A stretch of DNA of 64,000 nt from Saccharothrix sp. ALI-22-I (GCF_001984175.1 NZ_MTQP01000048.1:1-64000); one strand, 5' to 3'; counted from the first letter of the stretch, positions 25,343-34,023 are shown. Notes: generated by a model from the sequence alone, not told the origin. Numbers and translations: made by a program.

Positions 25343-26110
25343 ATGACGAGTGTCCCCGGTCACAGTGACGACCTGTCCGGTCGCACCGCCCTGGTCACCG
25401 GCGCCGGCAGCGGCATCGGCCGGGCCTGCGCGATCGCCCTCGCGCGCGCCGGGGCGAAAGTGCACCTGGTCGACCGCGACCGCGACTCGGTCACCGACGC
25501 GGCCCGCGAGACCGCCGGCACCGAGCACGTGGTGGATCTGGCCGACCCCGACCCCGCCCGGGCCCTGCCCACCGAGGTCGACATCCTGGTCAACAACGCG
25601 GGCCTGCAGCACGTCGCCCCGATCCACGAATTCCCGCCCGACCGGTTCCGGCTGCTCCAGAGCGTCATGGTCACCGCGCCGTTCCTGCTCGCCCGGCACG
25701 TCCTGCCGCACATGTACCAGCGCGGCTGGGGCCGGGTGGTGAACGTCACCAGCGTGCACGGCTCCCGCGCCAGCGCGTTCAAGTCCGCCTACGTCACCGC
25801 CAAGCACGGCCTGGAGGGGCTGAGCAAGGTCATCGCCCTGGAAGGCGCGCCGCACGGCGTCACCAGCAACTGCGTGAGCCCCGGCTACGTGCGCACCCCG
25901 CTGGTGGAGAACCAGGTCGCCGACCAGGCCAGGGCGCACGGCATCGAGCCGGACCAGGTGCTGTCCGAGGTGCTGCTCACCCGGCACGCCATCAAGCAGC
26001 TCATCGAACCGGCCGAGGTGGCCTCCGTCGTGCTGTGGCTGTGCGGCGCGCACTCCGGCCACGTCACCGGCTCCTCCTTCACGATCGACGGCGGCTGGAC
26101 CGCCCAGTAA
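25343..26110 (+). CDS. bdhA: 3-hydroxybutyrate dehydrogenase (SDR)
   Basis: The 255-residue short-chain dehydrogenase has a TGAGSGIG nucleotide site and NNAGLQHVAPI. Its VTSVHGSRAS and YVTAKHG elements (catalytic Ser, Tyr, Lys) are followed by the C-terminal DGGWTAQ. The NNAGLQHV...EFP segment and Lys-Ser-Ala-Tyr block are characteristic of D-3-hydroxybutyrate dehydrogenase. It oxidises 3HB to acetoacetate with NAD. Together with the following MFS gene and the PucR-like regulator it appears to form a 3HB uptake and use set. ATG 25343 is used. Confidence 0.88.
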   Translation: MTSVPGHSDDLSGRTALVTGAGSGIGRACAIALARAGAKVHLVDRDRDSVTDAARETAGTEHVVDLADPDPARALPTEVDILVNNAGLQHVAPIHEFPPDRFRLLQSVMVTAPFLLARHVLPHMYQRGWGRVVNVTSVHGSRASAFKSAYVTAKHGLEGLSKVIALEGAPHGVTSNCVSPGYVRTPLVENQVADQARAHGIEPDQVLSEVLLTRHAIKQLIEPAEVASVVLWLCGAHSGHVTGSSFTIDGGWTAQ

Positions 26111-26147
26111 GCCCGCGTCCCCCACCCCCGACGAAGTGGTGACCGAC

Positions 26148-27488
26148 ATGAGCAACGCCGCCCAACAGGTACCGCCGAAACCCTCCTTCGCCAAGGTCGT
26201 CATAGCCAGCCTGATCGGCACCACGATCGAGTGGTACGACTTCTTCTTGTACGGATCCGCCGCCGCCCTGGTGTTCAACAAGCTGTTCTTCCCCACGGCG
26301 GACCCGCTCACCGGCACCCTGCTCGCGTTCACCACCTACGCGATCGGCTTCCTGGCCCGTCCGCTGGGCGGGCTGGTGTTCGGCCACTTCGGCGACAAGC
26401 TGGGCCGCAAGAAGCTGCTCGTGCTCAGCCTGGTGCTGATGGGCGGCGCGACGTTCGCCATGGGCCTGCTGCCCACGTACGCCGCGATCGGCGTCGGCGC
26501 GCCGTTGCTGCTGACGTTCCTGCGGTTGGTGCAGGGCTTCGCGCTGGGCGGCGAGTGGGGCGGCGCGGTGCTCATCGTGTCCGAGCACGGCAGCGCGGAA
26601 CGGCGTGGTTTCTGGGCTTCGTGGCCGCAGGCGGGTGCGCCGGCGGGCAACCTGCTGGCCACCGCGGTGCTCGCGGTGCTGGCCGGCGTGCAGAGCGACG
26701 AGGCGTTCCTGTCGTGGGGCTGGCGGGTGCCGTTCCTGTTGTCCGGCGCGCTCGTCCTGATCGGACTGTGGATTCGGCTCAGCGTGTCCGAGTCGCCGGT
26801 GTTCCTGGAAGCGCAGAAGAAGGCCGAAGCGCAAAAGATCCAGGAGAAGCCGCCGATCGTGACGGTCGTGCGCGAACACTGGCGCGAGGTGCTGATCGCG
26901 ATGGGCGCCCGCATGGCGGAGAACGTGTCGTACTATGTGATCACCGCGTTCATCCTGGTCTACATCACCACGGAACTGGGCATGACGCGGTCCACCGGCC
27001 TGAACGCGGTGCTCATCGCCTCGGCCGTGCACCTGGTGACGATCCCGATGTGGGGCGCGCTGTCGGACCGCATCGGCCGCCGCACCACCTACCTGATCGG
27101 CGCGGTCGGCATCGGCCTGTGGATGTTCGCGTTCTTCGCGCTGCTGGACACCAAGTCGTTCCTGCCGATCACGCTGGCCGCCACCGTCGGACTCCTGCTG
27201 CACGGCGCGATGTACGGCCCGCAGGCCGCGTTCTTCTCCGAGCTGTTCGGCACGAAGGTCCGCTACTCGGGCGCGTCCATCGGCTACCAGCTGGCGTCCA
27301 TCGCGGCGGGCGCCGTGGCGCCGCTCATCGCGACCGCACTGCTCGCCACGTACGACAGCACCTTCCCGGTCGTGCTGTACGTGCTGGGGATGTGCGTGCT
27401 GACCGTGATCGCCGTGCTGGCGGCGAAGGAAACCAAGGGCACCTCGTTGAACCGAACCGTCACCGAGCCCACATCGGTGTCAGCTTGA
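26148..27488 (+). CDS. MFS transporter, metabolite:H+ symporter type
   Basis: The protein has 12 TM segments in 446 residues from ATG 26148 (GTG 26136 is possible). The motifs TTIEWYDFFLYGSAAALVF, GFLARPLGG and GHFGDKLGRKKLL are typical of the metabolite/H+ symporters (KgtP/ShiA/ProP group), as are GGEWGGAVLIVSEHG and LSDRIGRRTTYLIG. The partner 3HB dehydrogenase suggests uptake of 3HB or a related acid. The stop codon and last base of the preceding codon are supplied by the right end of the inserted TnpB element. Before insertion the frame would have read two more residues. Confidence 0.9.
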   Translation: MSNAAQQVPPKPSFAKVVIASLIGTTIEWYDFFLYGSAAALVFNKLFFPTADPLTGTLLAFTTYAIGFLARPLGGLVFGHFGDKLGRKKLLVLSLVLMGGATFAMGLLPTYAAIGVGAPLLLTFLRLVQGFALGGEWGGAVLIVSEHGSAERRGFWASWPQAGAPAGNLLATAVLAVLAGVQSDEAFLSWGWRVPFLLSGALVLIGLWIRLSVSESPVFLEAQKKAEAQKIQEKPPIVTVVREHWREVLIAMGARMAENVSYYVITAFILVYITTELGMTRSTGLNAVLIASAVHLVTIPMWGALSDRIGRRTTYLIGAVGIGLWMFAFFALLDTKSFLPITLAATVGLLLHGAMYGPQAAFFSELFGTKVRYSGASIGYQLASIAAGAVAPLIATALLATYDSTFPVVLYVLGMCVLTVIAVLAAKETKGTSLNRTVTEPTSVSA

Positions 27489-27640
27489 CGTCCTCTCACA
27501 ATCGAGCAACGTGAGATTCCAACTCACTACCAGCGCTGGGAGGCGGGGCAGCAGGTTGAGGTTCACGGTTCACAGGCGGGGCCACTGCCCCGCCTCCCCG
27601 TGCGGTCACCGCCCGTCCGGCGGCGATGTTCCTGGCCGCG
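27485..27640 (-). ncRNA. Predicted omega-RNA (reRNA) scaffold at the tnpB 3' end
   Basis: TnpB nucleases use an RNA from the 3' part of tnpB through the right end, with the guide taken from the flank. Here the right-end hairpin is followed by TCAA, and the next 16-20 nt (minus strand from 27484, starting GCTGACACCGATGTGG) would be the guide. That guide is antisense to the last codons of the MFS gene. The 5' limit is a guess. Confidence 0.45.
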
Positions 27641-28716
27641 TTCACGTCCGCGTTGCAGCTGTATCCGCAGGCGACGCACCGGAATCCCGCTTGGCTCTTG
27701 CGGGACTCCGGTGCGAGATGTCCGCGCGAAGAGCACTGCTGCGACGTGTACGCGGCGTTGACCTTCTGCACCCGTCCCGGAGCCTTCTCCCGCAGGCGGG
27801 TCACCAGCAGACTCCAAGCGTTTGCCAGGATGCGGCGGTTGAGGCTGGCTTTCTGCCGGACCCGTCGACCCGGTTCGTGGACAGTTCCCTTGGCCGACCG
27901 AGTCATGCTCCTGACTCGGAGATCTTCGATCCGGATCACGTCGAATTCGCGCGCGAGGGTGGTCGACGTCTTCTCGACCCAGTCCTTGCGGCGGTCCACC
28001 AAGCGTGCGTTCAACCTGGCGAGCGCGATCCTCACGCGCTCACGTCGTCGGGAGCCAGGTCTGCACCGGCTCAGCCTTCGCTGCAACGAGACCAATCGCT
28101 GTTGTTCGTGCTTGGTCAAGCCCGGACACCTGAGGAGGTCTCCGGTCGAAAGCGCGGCCGACACCACCACACCGCGATCCACTCCAACCGTCGCACCGTT
28201 CCCCGGTGCCGGAATCGGCTCCGGCGTCGTGGCGAATGCGATGTGCCAGCGTCGTGCACGATCGCGGGTAACCCGGTAGGACTTGACCCCGTGGGGTACC
28301 TCACGGCACCAGCGAAACCGAACCCATCCCACTTTGGGCACCCAGACCCGGCCGTGTCTGCGATTCAGCCGCTGGATGTGCCCCTGCTGTACGGCGACCT
28401 GACGAAACCCTTCGTCACGGCCGGCCTTCCGCCAAGTCGGACGACGATGTGTGCCGTTGAGGAAGTGCCGTACGGCTTGGTGAAAGTCGCGCAACGCCTG
28501 CTGCTGCACCGTATGAGACCCGGCACGAAGCCACGCGAATTCGCCACGCGCTTCGGTCAGCTGACGGGGCTCGTGGTAGTCCGGAGCCGAGGCGCGCCCA
28601 GGACGCCAGTACGAGTGCTGTTGGACCGTGAGGTTCCACACGAAGCGCGCGTGCGCGCAGTGCTCCAGAAGCAGAGCTTCCTGTTCTAGGGTGGGTGCGA
28701 GCCGATAGCGCGACAC
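27496..28716 (-). CDS. tnpB: TnpB RNA-guided nuclease
   Basis: The 406-residue protein has the N-terminal HTH-like start RYRLAPTLEQEALLLEHCAHARFVWN. It has RuvC motifs GVDRGVVVSAAL (Asp), IRIEDLRVRSM (Glu) and CNADVNAARNI (Asp), all intact. The zinc finger has CSSRGH where CxxCG is normal, so the second Cys is Arg, while the later CVACGY pair is present. GTG 28716 begins 3 nt inside the left boundary. The basic, Pro-rich C-terminus overlaps the predicted omega-RNA. TnpB cleaves DNA next to a TAM at guide-matching sites and helps keep IS605 elements in place. Confidence 0.93.
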   Translation of the reverse strand: MSRYRLAPTLEQEALLLEHCAHARFVWNLTVQQHSYWRPGRASAPDYHEPRQLTEARGEFAWLRAGSHTVQQQALRDFHQAVRHFLNGTHRRPTWRKAGRDEGFRQVAVQQGHIQRLNRRHGRVWVPKVGWVRFRWCREVPHGVKSYRVTRDRARRWHIAFATTPEPIPAPGNGATVGVDRGVVVSAALSTGDLLRCPGLTKHEQQRLVSLQRRLSRCRPGSRRRERVRIALARLNARLVDRRKDWVEKTSTTLAREFDVIRIEDLRVRSMTRSAKGTVHEPGRRVRQKASLNRRILANAWSLLVTRLREKAPGRVQKVNAAYTSQQCSSRGHLAPESRKSQAGFRCVACGYSCNADVNAARNIAAGRAVTARGGGAVAPPVNREPQPAAPPPSAGSELESHVARL

Positions 28717-28786
28717 GGGATCAAACTAGCCGAAACCGTCGACGGGATCCGGTCATGGACGTCGCAATCCGCCGATTGGGGAACCG

Positions 28787-30640
28787 ATGACCGATGGGGC
28801 GGACGCGGTGGAGCACCTGTTGGAGTTGCTCGGACTGCTCGCGACCGACGCGGGCAGTGAGCGGCTGGCGGCGGTGCTCCCCGCGGCCCGTGCGGCGGGG
28901 GTGCCGGACGGCGAGCTGGACCGCATCGCCCGCGCCACGGAGTGGGCGTTGCGGATTCGCCGCACGCTCACCGCGCACCGCCGCCGTGAAGCCGAACTGG
29001 AGGCGCTGTTCGACACCGCGAACGACCTGGCCGGCGTGCGCGACCCGGACGCCGTGCTGCGGTCGATCGTCCGCCGCGCCCGGCTGCTGCTGGGCGCGGA
29101 CATCGCGTACCTGAGCATGAACGAGCCCGGCGAGCGCGGCACGTACATGCGGGTCACCGACGGCTCGATCTCCGCGCTGTTCCAACAGGTCCGGCTCGGC
29201 ATGGGTGAGGGCCTGGGCGGGCTGGTCGCGCAGAGCGCGCAGCCCTACGTGACCGCCGACTACTTCGCCGACGACCGGTTCAACCACACCGGCCCGATCG
29301 ACTCGGCGGTGCGCGACGAAGGTCTGGTCGCGATCCTGGGCGTGCCGCTGAAGCTGGACCGCCGGGTGATCGGCGTGCTCTACGCGGCCAACCGCTCACC
29401 GCGCCAGTTCCCGCCCGACGAAGTGGCGCTGCTGTCGTCGCTGGCCGACCACGCCGCCATCGCGCTGGACACCGCTCACCTGCTGGAGGAGACCCGCACC
29501 GCGGGCGAGACGATCCGCGCGCACAACGAGGCCATGCGCCGTGCGGAGGACGCCCACGACCGGCTCACCGACCTGGTGCTGCGCGGCGCGGACGTGCCCG
29601 AGGTGGCGGCGGCCGTGGCCAAGGTGCTCGACGGCGGGATCGTCGTGCACGACAACGACGGCGCGGAACTGGCCTGCATCGGCACGTCCCGCGCCCTCAC
29701 GCCACGTGCTGCGGTGAACGCCTCCCGCGCCAGCGGCCGTGCCATCCCGCAGGACGGCACGTGGGTGTGCGCCGTGCTGGCGGGCCGCGAACTGCTGGGC
29801 AGCATCACGCTCACCGACCGTCCCGACCTCGGCGACGCGGACCGCAGGCTGTTCGAACGCGCGGGCGTCGTCACCGCCCTGCTCCTGCTCCTGCGCCGCA
29901 CGGTGGCGGAGGCGGAGAACAAGGTGCGCGGCGAGCTGATCACCGACCTGCTGACGTCCGCGGTCGATTCGGTCGCACTGCGCGCCCGTGCCCGCCGGGT
30001 CGGCGTCGAACTGGCCGCCGACCACGTGGTCCTGGTCGCCGACGGTCCCCGCGACCGCCTCCTCGCCGCCGCCGCCCACCACGCGTCCGCTTCTCGTGGT
30101 CTGGCGGGCGTGCACGGCGAGCACGTGGTGCTGGTGCTGCCCGGCGCGGACCTGTCCTGCGCGGCGAAGGACGCGGCGCGGATGCTGGGCAAGGCGGTCG
30201 GCCTGCCGGTGACCGTCGGCTCCGGTGGACCGGCGCACGGTCCGGAGGGCGTGGCCACCGCGCACGCCGAGGCCGTGCGGTGCCTGAAGGCGTTGCTCCA
30301 ACTGGACCGGCAGGGTACCGGCGGCACGCTCGCCGACCTGGGGTTCGTCGGCGTGCTGCTGGGCGACCGTGCCGACGTCGCCGGTTACGTCCGCTCCACC
30401 CTCGGCCCGCTGCTGGACTACGACGCCGGCCGAGGTACCGAACTGGTCCGCACGATCACCGCGTACTTCGCCTGTGGCGCGAACCTGAGCCGGGCGAAGG
30501 ACGAGCTGCACGTGCACGTGAACACCGTCGTGCAGCGCCTGGACCGGGTGGCGAGCCTGTTGGGCGAGGATTGGCAGTCACCGGAGCGTGTGCTGGAGGT
30601 CCAACTCGCGCTGAAGCTCATGCGCGTGCTCGGCCACTAA
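28787..30640 (+). CDS. GAF - PucR/CdaR-type transcription regulator
   Basis: The 617-residue protein starts with a helical region, then a GAF domain (about 75-235, with FNHTGPIDSAVRDEGLVAILGVPL and AALSSLADHAAIAL-like end). A second sensor-like region follows. The C-terminal PucR HTH (about 545-610) reads TITAYFACGANLSRAKDELHVHVNTVVQRLDRV. It is on the same strand as bdhA and the MFS gene and would have been 57 bp after the MFS stop before the TnpB insertion. I infer that it senses a 3HB-related acid and controls those genes. The start is ATG 28787. Confidence 0.85.
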   Translation: MTDGADAVEHLLELLGLLATDAGSERLAAVLPAARAAGVPDGELDRIARATEWALRIRRTLTAHRRREAELEALFDTANDLAGVRDPDAVLRSIVRRARLLLGADIAYLSMNEPGERGTYMRVTDGSISALFQQVRLGMGEGLGGLVAQSAQPYVTADYFADDRFNHTGPIDSAVRDEGLVAILGVPLKLDRRVIGVLYAANRSPRQFPPDEVALLSSLADHAAIALDTAHLLEETRTAGETIRAHNEAMRRAEDAHDRLTDLVLRGADVPEVAAAVAKVLDGGIVVHDNDGAELACIGTSRALTPRAAVNASRASGRAIPQDGTWVCAVLAGRELLGSITLTDRPDLGDADRRLFERAGVVTALLLLLRRTVAEAENKVRGELITDLLTSAVDSVALRARARRVGVELAADHVVLVADGPRDRLLAAAAHHASASRGLAGVHGEHVVLVLPGADLSCAAKDAARMLGKAVGLPVTVGSGGPAHGPEGVATAHAEAVRCLKALLQLDRQGTGGTLADLGFVGVLLGDRADVAGYVRSTLGPLLDYDAGRGTELVRTITAYFACGANLSRAKDELHVHVNTVVQRLDRVASLLGEDWQSPERVLEVQLALKLMRVLGH

Positions 30641-30680
30641 CGCGACGGACCGGCCGTCGAGACGAGAGGAACCAAGCCGC

Positions 30681-31400
30681 GTGCGGCATGTGCTGAACCT
30701 GTGGCGTCAACAGCTCGGAGAAGTGCCCGACTCAGTCTGGCAACGCACCGAGCTGGAGGTGCTGATCCTCGCCGACAACGGCCTCACGGTCCTCCCACCA
30801 GGGATCGGGCGGCTGCGCCGGCTGACCACCCTGGATCTCGGCCACAACAACCTCACGTCCGTGCCCGACGAACTGGGCGACCTGGCGGCCCTCAGCGGCT
30901 GTCTCTACCTCCACGACAACGACTTGCCCCGACTGCCGGACTCACTGGCCAACCTGACCCGGTTGCGCTACCTCAACGTCGGCGAGAACACGCTCACCGC
31001 CCTGCCGGAGGCCATCGGCCGGATGACCGACCTGATCGAGCTCCGGGCCCAACACAACCAGCTGACAACCCTGCCCGACAGCCTCGGCCACCTCCGCAAC
31101 CTGCGTGAACTCTGGCTCCGAGGCAACGCCATCGACCGCTTGCCACCGTCAGTGGTCGACCTCCACGAACTACGCCACCTGGACCTGCGCGAGAACGCCC
31201 TCGCCGAACTGCCGGAAACGCTGGCCACCCTCCCGCGACTACGCCAACTCGACGTGAGGAGCAACCACCTCACCCACCTGCCGGATTGGCTCGTCCGGAT
31301 GCCCTCACTGGAGAAACTGGACCTGCGCTGGAACCCGTGCGAACCCCCGCCGTCGCTGCTGACGGCTCTGGAGCAGCGAGGATGCGTGGTCCTGACCTGA
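30681..31400 (+). CDS. Leucine-rich repeat protein
   Basis: The 239-residue protein is almost entirely LRRs of 22-23 residues with the bacterial/plant type pattern LxxLxLxxNxLxxLPxxhxxL. About eight repeats run from LEVLILADNGLTVLPPGIGRL to LEKLDLRWNPCEPPPSLL. It has no signal peptide, so it is probably a cytoplasmic protein-protein interaction scaffold. The GTG 30681 start lies 40 bp after the PucR-type gene, and co-transcription is possible. A repeated terminator cassette follows. Confidence 0.9.
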   Translation: MRHVLNLWRQQLGEVPDSVWQRTELEVLILADNGLTVLPPGIGRLRRLTTLDLGHNNLTSVPDELGDLAALSGCLYLHDNDLPRLPDSLANLTRLRYLNVGENTLTALPEAIGRMTDLIELRAQHNQLTTLPDSLGHLRNLRELWLRGNAIDRLPPSVVDLHELRHLDLRENALAELPETLATLPRLRQLDVRSNHLTHLPDWLVRMPSLEKLDLRWNPCEPPPSLLTALEQRGCVVLT

Positions 31401-31444
31401 CCCGAGCCCTGACGTCGAACCGGGCGCACACCGGCGAACGCTGC

Positions 31445-31507
31445 GCAAGGGTCCCCGCCAAGGGGAACCCTTGCTTTTATCCTGCCGGTGACCACCGACA
31501 ATTCCGG
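31445..31507 (+). repeat. Terminator-like dispersed repeat, copy 1
   Basis: The hairpin GCAAGGGT-CCCC / GGGG-A-ACCCTTGC with loop GCCAA is followed by TTTTA, then CCTGCCGG and the small palindrome CCGACAATTCCGG. It is 44 bp after the LRR stop on the same strand, so it should terminate that gene. The same order of parts occurs at 50510-50571 and 58822-58883 on the minus strand. Confidence 0.8.
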
Positions 31508-31590
31508 CCCCTCGCCGTTGGTTCGCTAGGTCATGGAGAGGGTTCTGGAGATGACCCGGCACAACCTGCGGCCCCGCGATCCGCGCGGTA

Positions 31591-31636
31591 GGTCCCGCCG
31601 CTCGGCCGCCCCCAGAGCACGCCGAGCGGCGGGACC
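31591..31636. terminator. 16-bp perfect hairpin after the minus-strand esterase
   Basis: GGTCCCGCCGCTCGGC (31591-31606) pairs exactly with 31621-31636 across a 14-nt loop. It starts 6 bp after the esterase stop on the minus strand and has no U-tract. It likely ends that transcript or protects its 3' end. Confidence 0.65.
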
Positions 31637-31642
31637 CCGCGA

Positions 31643-32965
31643 TCAGGACAGGGCGCACTCCGTTGTGTGCACCGTTGCCGGACGGGGGACGGTTGTCGAC
31701 GCGGGTGGGCGGGTGCCCGACAGCCAGCCCTCCAATGCCGTGAACGCTGAGCGGTGGCATGGGGTCAGCGGTCGTAGGCGGTCTGGGAATGCGTCGAACA
31801 GCGAGTCCACGTGGGTGCCTCCCTCGATCCGGTAGTAGCGGAACAGGGCGCCTCGCCCTGACCGGCGCACCATGTCCGCGTACACGTCGGAGTCCTGGGA
31901 GATGGGCAGCAATACATCCAATGTGCCGTGCAGGGTGAGCAGCGGCCTGCCGATGCGTCCCGTCAACGCGATCCGTGAGACGGCCCGCTGCGCCTCCGGT
32001 CGTGAGAAGTAGTCGTAGTCCGCGTCGCACAGCGGTGTGCCGGGCGCGCAGAACGGGGTGCCGGCCTCGACCCCGCCGTCCCACGTCGGGTCCAGTTCCT
32101 CGCGGTAGATCCGCTGGGTCAGGTCCCAGTAGTACTGGTGGTGGAACGGCCACAGGAACTCCGACTCGGCGGGGAACCCGGCCGCCACCACCGCCGCCCG
32201 GTCACCGGTGGCGTACCCGGTCAACACCGGCGGCAGGAACGTCAGCAGGTTCGGGCCCCGCGTGGTCCACAGCGTGCCCTCCCAGTCGACGCCGCCGTCG
32301 TACAGCTCGGGGTGGTTCTCCAGCTGCCAGCGCACCAGGTAGCCGCCGTTGGAGATACCGGTGGCCAGGGTCCGGGACGGCGGGCGGCAGTACCGCTGCG
32401 CCACCACGGTCTTCGCCGCACGGGTCAGCTGGGTGACCCGGTGGTTCCACTCCACGATCGCGTCACCGGGCCGCGTGCCGTCCCGGTGGAACGCCGCACC
32501 GGTGTTGCCCTTGTCGGTGGACGCGAACGCGTACCCGCGGGCCAGCACGAAATCGCTGATCGCGCGGTCGTTGGCGTACTGCTCGCGCACGCCGGGGGAG
32601 CCCGCCACGACCAGGCCGCCGTTCCAGCGCTCCGGCAGCCGGATCACGAACTGCGAGTCGTGCGCCCAGCCGTGGTTGGTGTTGCCGGTGGAGGTGTCGG
32701 GGAAGTAGCCGTCCACCTGCGTTCCCGGCACGGGTGTCGGCGCGGGCAGGCCGGCCGGGGTGAGCCCGGCCCAGTCGGCGGGATCGGTGCGCCCGCCCGC
32801 GGTGGACAGGTCGGCGAGGTGGGTCAGTTCCTGGTGCGCGGCACCGGGAACGCGCAGGGTCCCGCATCCTTGGGCGGACGCGGGAACGGCCTGCGCCGTG
32901 GTCGCGAGGAGTGCTGCGATCAGCGGAACGGCGATGTTCACCCCTGGCACCGTAAAACCGTTCAC
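31643..32965 (-). CDS. Secreted alpha/beta hydrolase, tannase / 3HB-oligomer-hydrolase-like
   Basis: A signal sequence (NIAVPLIAALLATTAQAVPASAQG) precedes a hydrolase with GISNGGYLVRW (nucleophile Ser in GxSxGG). Other blocks are VEWNHRVTQLTRAAKTVV, LTLHGTLDVLLPISQD (acid) and GGTHVDSLFDAF (His). The arrangement resembles tannase/feruloyl-esterase and extracellular 3-hydroxybutyrate-oligomer hydrolases; I cannot separate these by eye. The start is uncertain: GTG at 32965, 32950 or 32941, none with a good ribosome site. It is divergent from a PHB-depolymerase-type esterase, which makes a polyester substrate plausible. Confidence 0.75.
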   Translation of the reverse strand: MNGFTVPGVNIAVPLIAALLATTAQAVPASAQGCGTLRVPGAAHQELTHLADLSTAGGRTDPADWAGLTPAGLPAPTPVPGTQVDGYFPDTSTGNTNHGWAHDSQFVIRLPERWNGGLVVAGSPGVREQYANDRAISDFVLARGYAFASTDKGNTGAAFHRDGTRPGDAIVEWNHRVTQLTRAAKTVVAQRYCRPPSRTLATGISNGGYLVRWQLENHPELYDGGVDWEGTLWTTRGPNLLTFLPPVLTGYATGDRAAVVAAGFPAESEFLWPFHHQYYWDLTQRIYREELDPTWDGGVEAGTPFCAPGTPLCDADYDYFSRPEAQRAVSRIALTGRIGRPLLTLHGTLDVLLPISQDSDVYADMVRRSGRGALFRYYRIEGGTHVDSLFDAFPDRLRPLTPCHRSAFTALEGWLSGTRPPASTTVPRPATVHTTECALS

Positions 32966-33078
32966 GTTGCGCCGTAATGGCTCCCGCCGCCATGCCGGGC
33001 CGCGCCGATGTGGTGCGGTGAGCCATCGTGCCGCCCCGCAAGGCCTTCTACGGTCGAGAAGCGGACAAGGAGGTCCGC

Positions 33079-34023
33079 ATGCGCATTCCGACACTGGTCG
33101 CCCTGTTGACGGCCGCGTTACTGATCGCGCCGGTGCCGCAGGCCCACGCCGCAAGTGTCACCGAAGTCCCGGCGTTCGGGTCGAACCCCGGGAACCTGAA
33201 GATGTTCCGCTACGTGCCGGACGGCCTGCCCGCCGGCCGACCGCTGGTGGTCGTGCTGCACGGCTGCTCCCAGGACGCCGGTTACGGCACGTCCAGCGGC
33301 TGGGTGTCGCTGGCCGAACGGCTCCGGTTCGCCGTCGTGCTGCCGCAGCAGCAGAGCGCGAACAACCTCGGCAAGTGCTTCAACTGGTTCCAGGCCGCGG
33401 ACACCACCCGCGGTCAGGGCGAGGTCGCGTCGATCGCGTCGATGGTGACGCGGATGAAGGCCGACTTCGGCACGTCCACGACCTACGCCACCGGCCTGTC
33501 GGCGGGCGGGGGGATGACGTCGGCGCTGCTCGCCACGTACCCGGAGGTGTTCGCCGGCGGCGGCGTCGTGGCCGGGCTGCCGTTCGGCTGCCCGGTGACC
33601 ACCGTGATCGACGCCTACAGCTGCATGAGCCCGGGCAAGGACCTCACCGCCCGGCAGTGGGGCGACAAGGTGCGCGCGGCCAGTGCCCACCGCGGCCCGT
33701 GGCCGACCATGACCGTGTGGCACGGCACCGCGGACTACACCGTCGCGGTGGCCAACCAGCGGGAGATCGTCGAGCAGTGGACCGACGTGCACGGCACCGA
33801 TTCCACCGCAGATGTCACCGACACCGTGGCGGGTTACCCCCATGCGGTCTACCGCGATAGCGCTGGGTCACCGGTCGTGGAAACCCACACCGTCACTGGA
33901 ATGGGTCATGGTCAACCTGTCGATCCCGGTACGGGGTCGCAGCAATGTGGCGCAGCGACGGCATATGTGCTCGACGTCAACGCCTGCGCGGCGTGGTACC
34001 TCGCCCAGCAGTGGAGCCTTTAG
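33079..34023 (+). CDS. Secreted PHB depolymerase-type esterase
   Basis: ATG 33079 follows AAGGAGG. A signal peptide ends at AHAAS. The catalytic domain has VVVLHGCSQDA (oxyanion region), YATGLSAGGGMTSAL (Ser), WHGTADYTV (Asp) and GMGHGQPVD (His), as in the Esterase_PHB family. Such enzymes hydrolyse extracellular poly-3-hydroxybutyrate or plant acetyl/feruloyl esters. The nearby 3HB dehydrogenase and symporter make a polyester food chain plausible. Several Cys pairs fit a secreted fold. Confidence 0.88.
   Translation: MRIPTLVALLTAALLIAPVPQAHAASVTEVPAFGSNPGNLKMFRYVPDGLPAGRPLVVVLHGCSQDAGYGTSSGWVSLAERLRFAVVLPQQQSANNLGKCFNWFQAADTTRGQGEVASIASMVTRMKADFGTSTTYATGLSAGGGMTSALLATYPEVFAGGGVVAGLPFGCPVTTVIDAYSCMSPGKDLTARQWGDKVRAASAHRGPWPTMTVWHGTADYTVAVANQREIVEQWTDVHGTDSTADVTDTVAGYPHAVYRDSAGSPVVETHTVTGMGHGQPVDPGTGSQQCGAATAYVLDVNACAAWYLAQQWSL

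Larger units (their letters stand above)
27485..28719 (-). mobile_element. IS605-family element carrying tnpB only
   Basis: The right end (minus strand) ends ...GAGGACGTCAA, with the stem TCTCAC/GTGAGA (27511-27516/27494-27499). This is the usual right-end shape for actinobacterial IS605-type elements. The left end lies directly 3' of TTGAT (minus strand, 28724-28720), a known IS605-group target and TAM sequence. No tnpA is present, so movement would need a transposase in trans. Joining the flanks restores an intact MFS stop, which supports these boundaries. Confidence 0.75.

Noticed and set aside
31533-31835. Plus-strand open frame after the LRR gene
   Set aside because: It overlaps the esterase 3' end and its hairpin, is Arg-rich and has no ribosome site.
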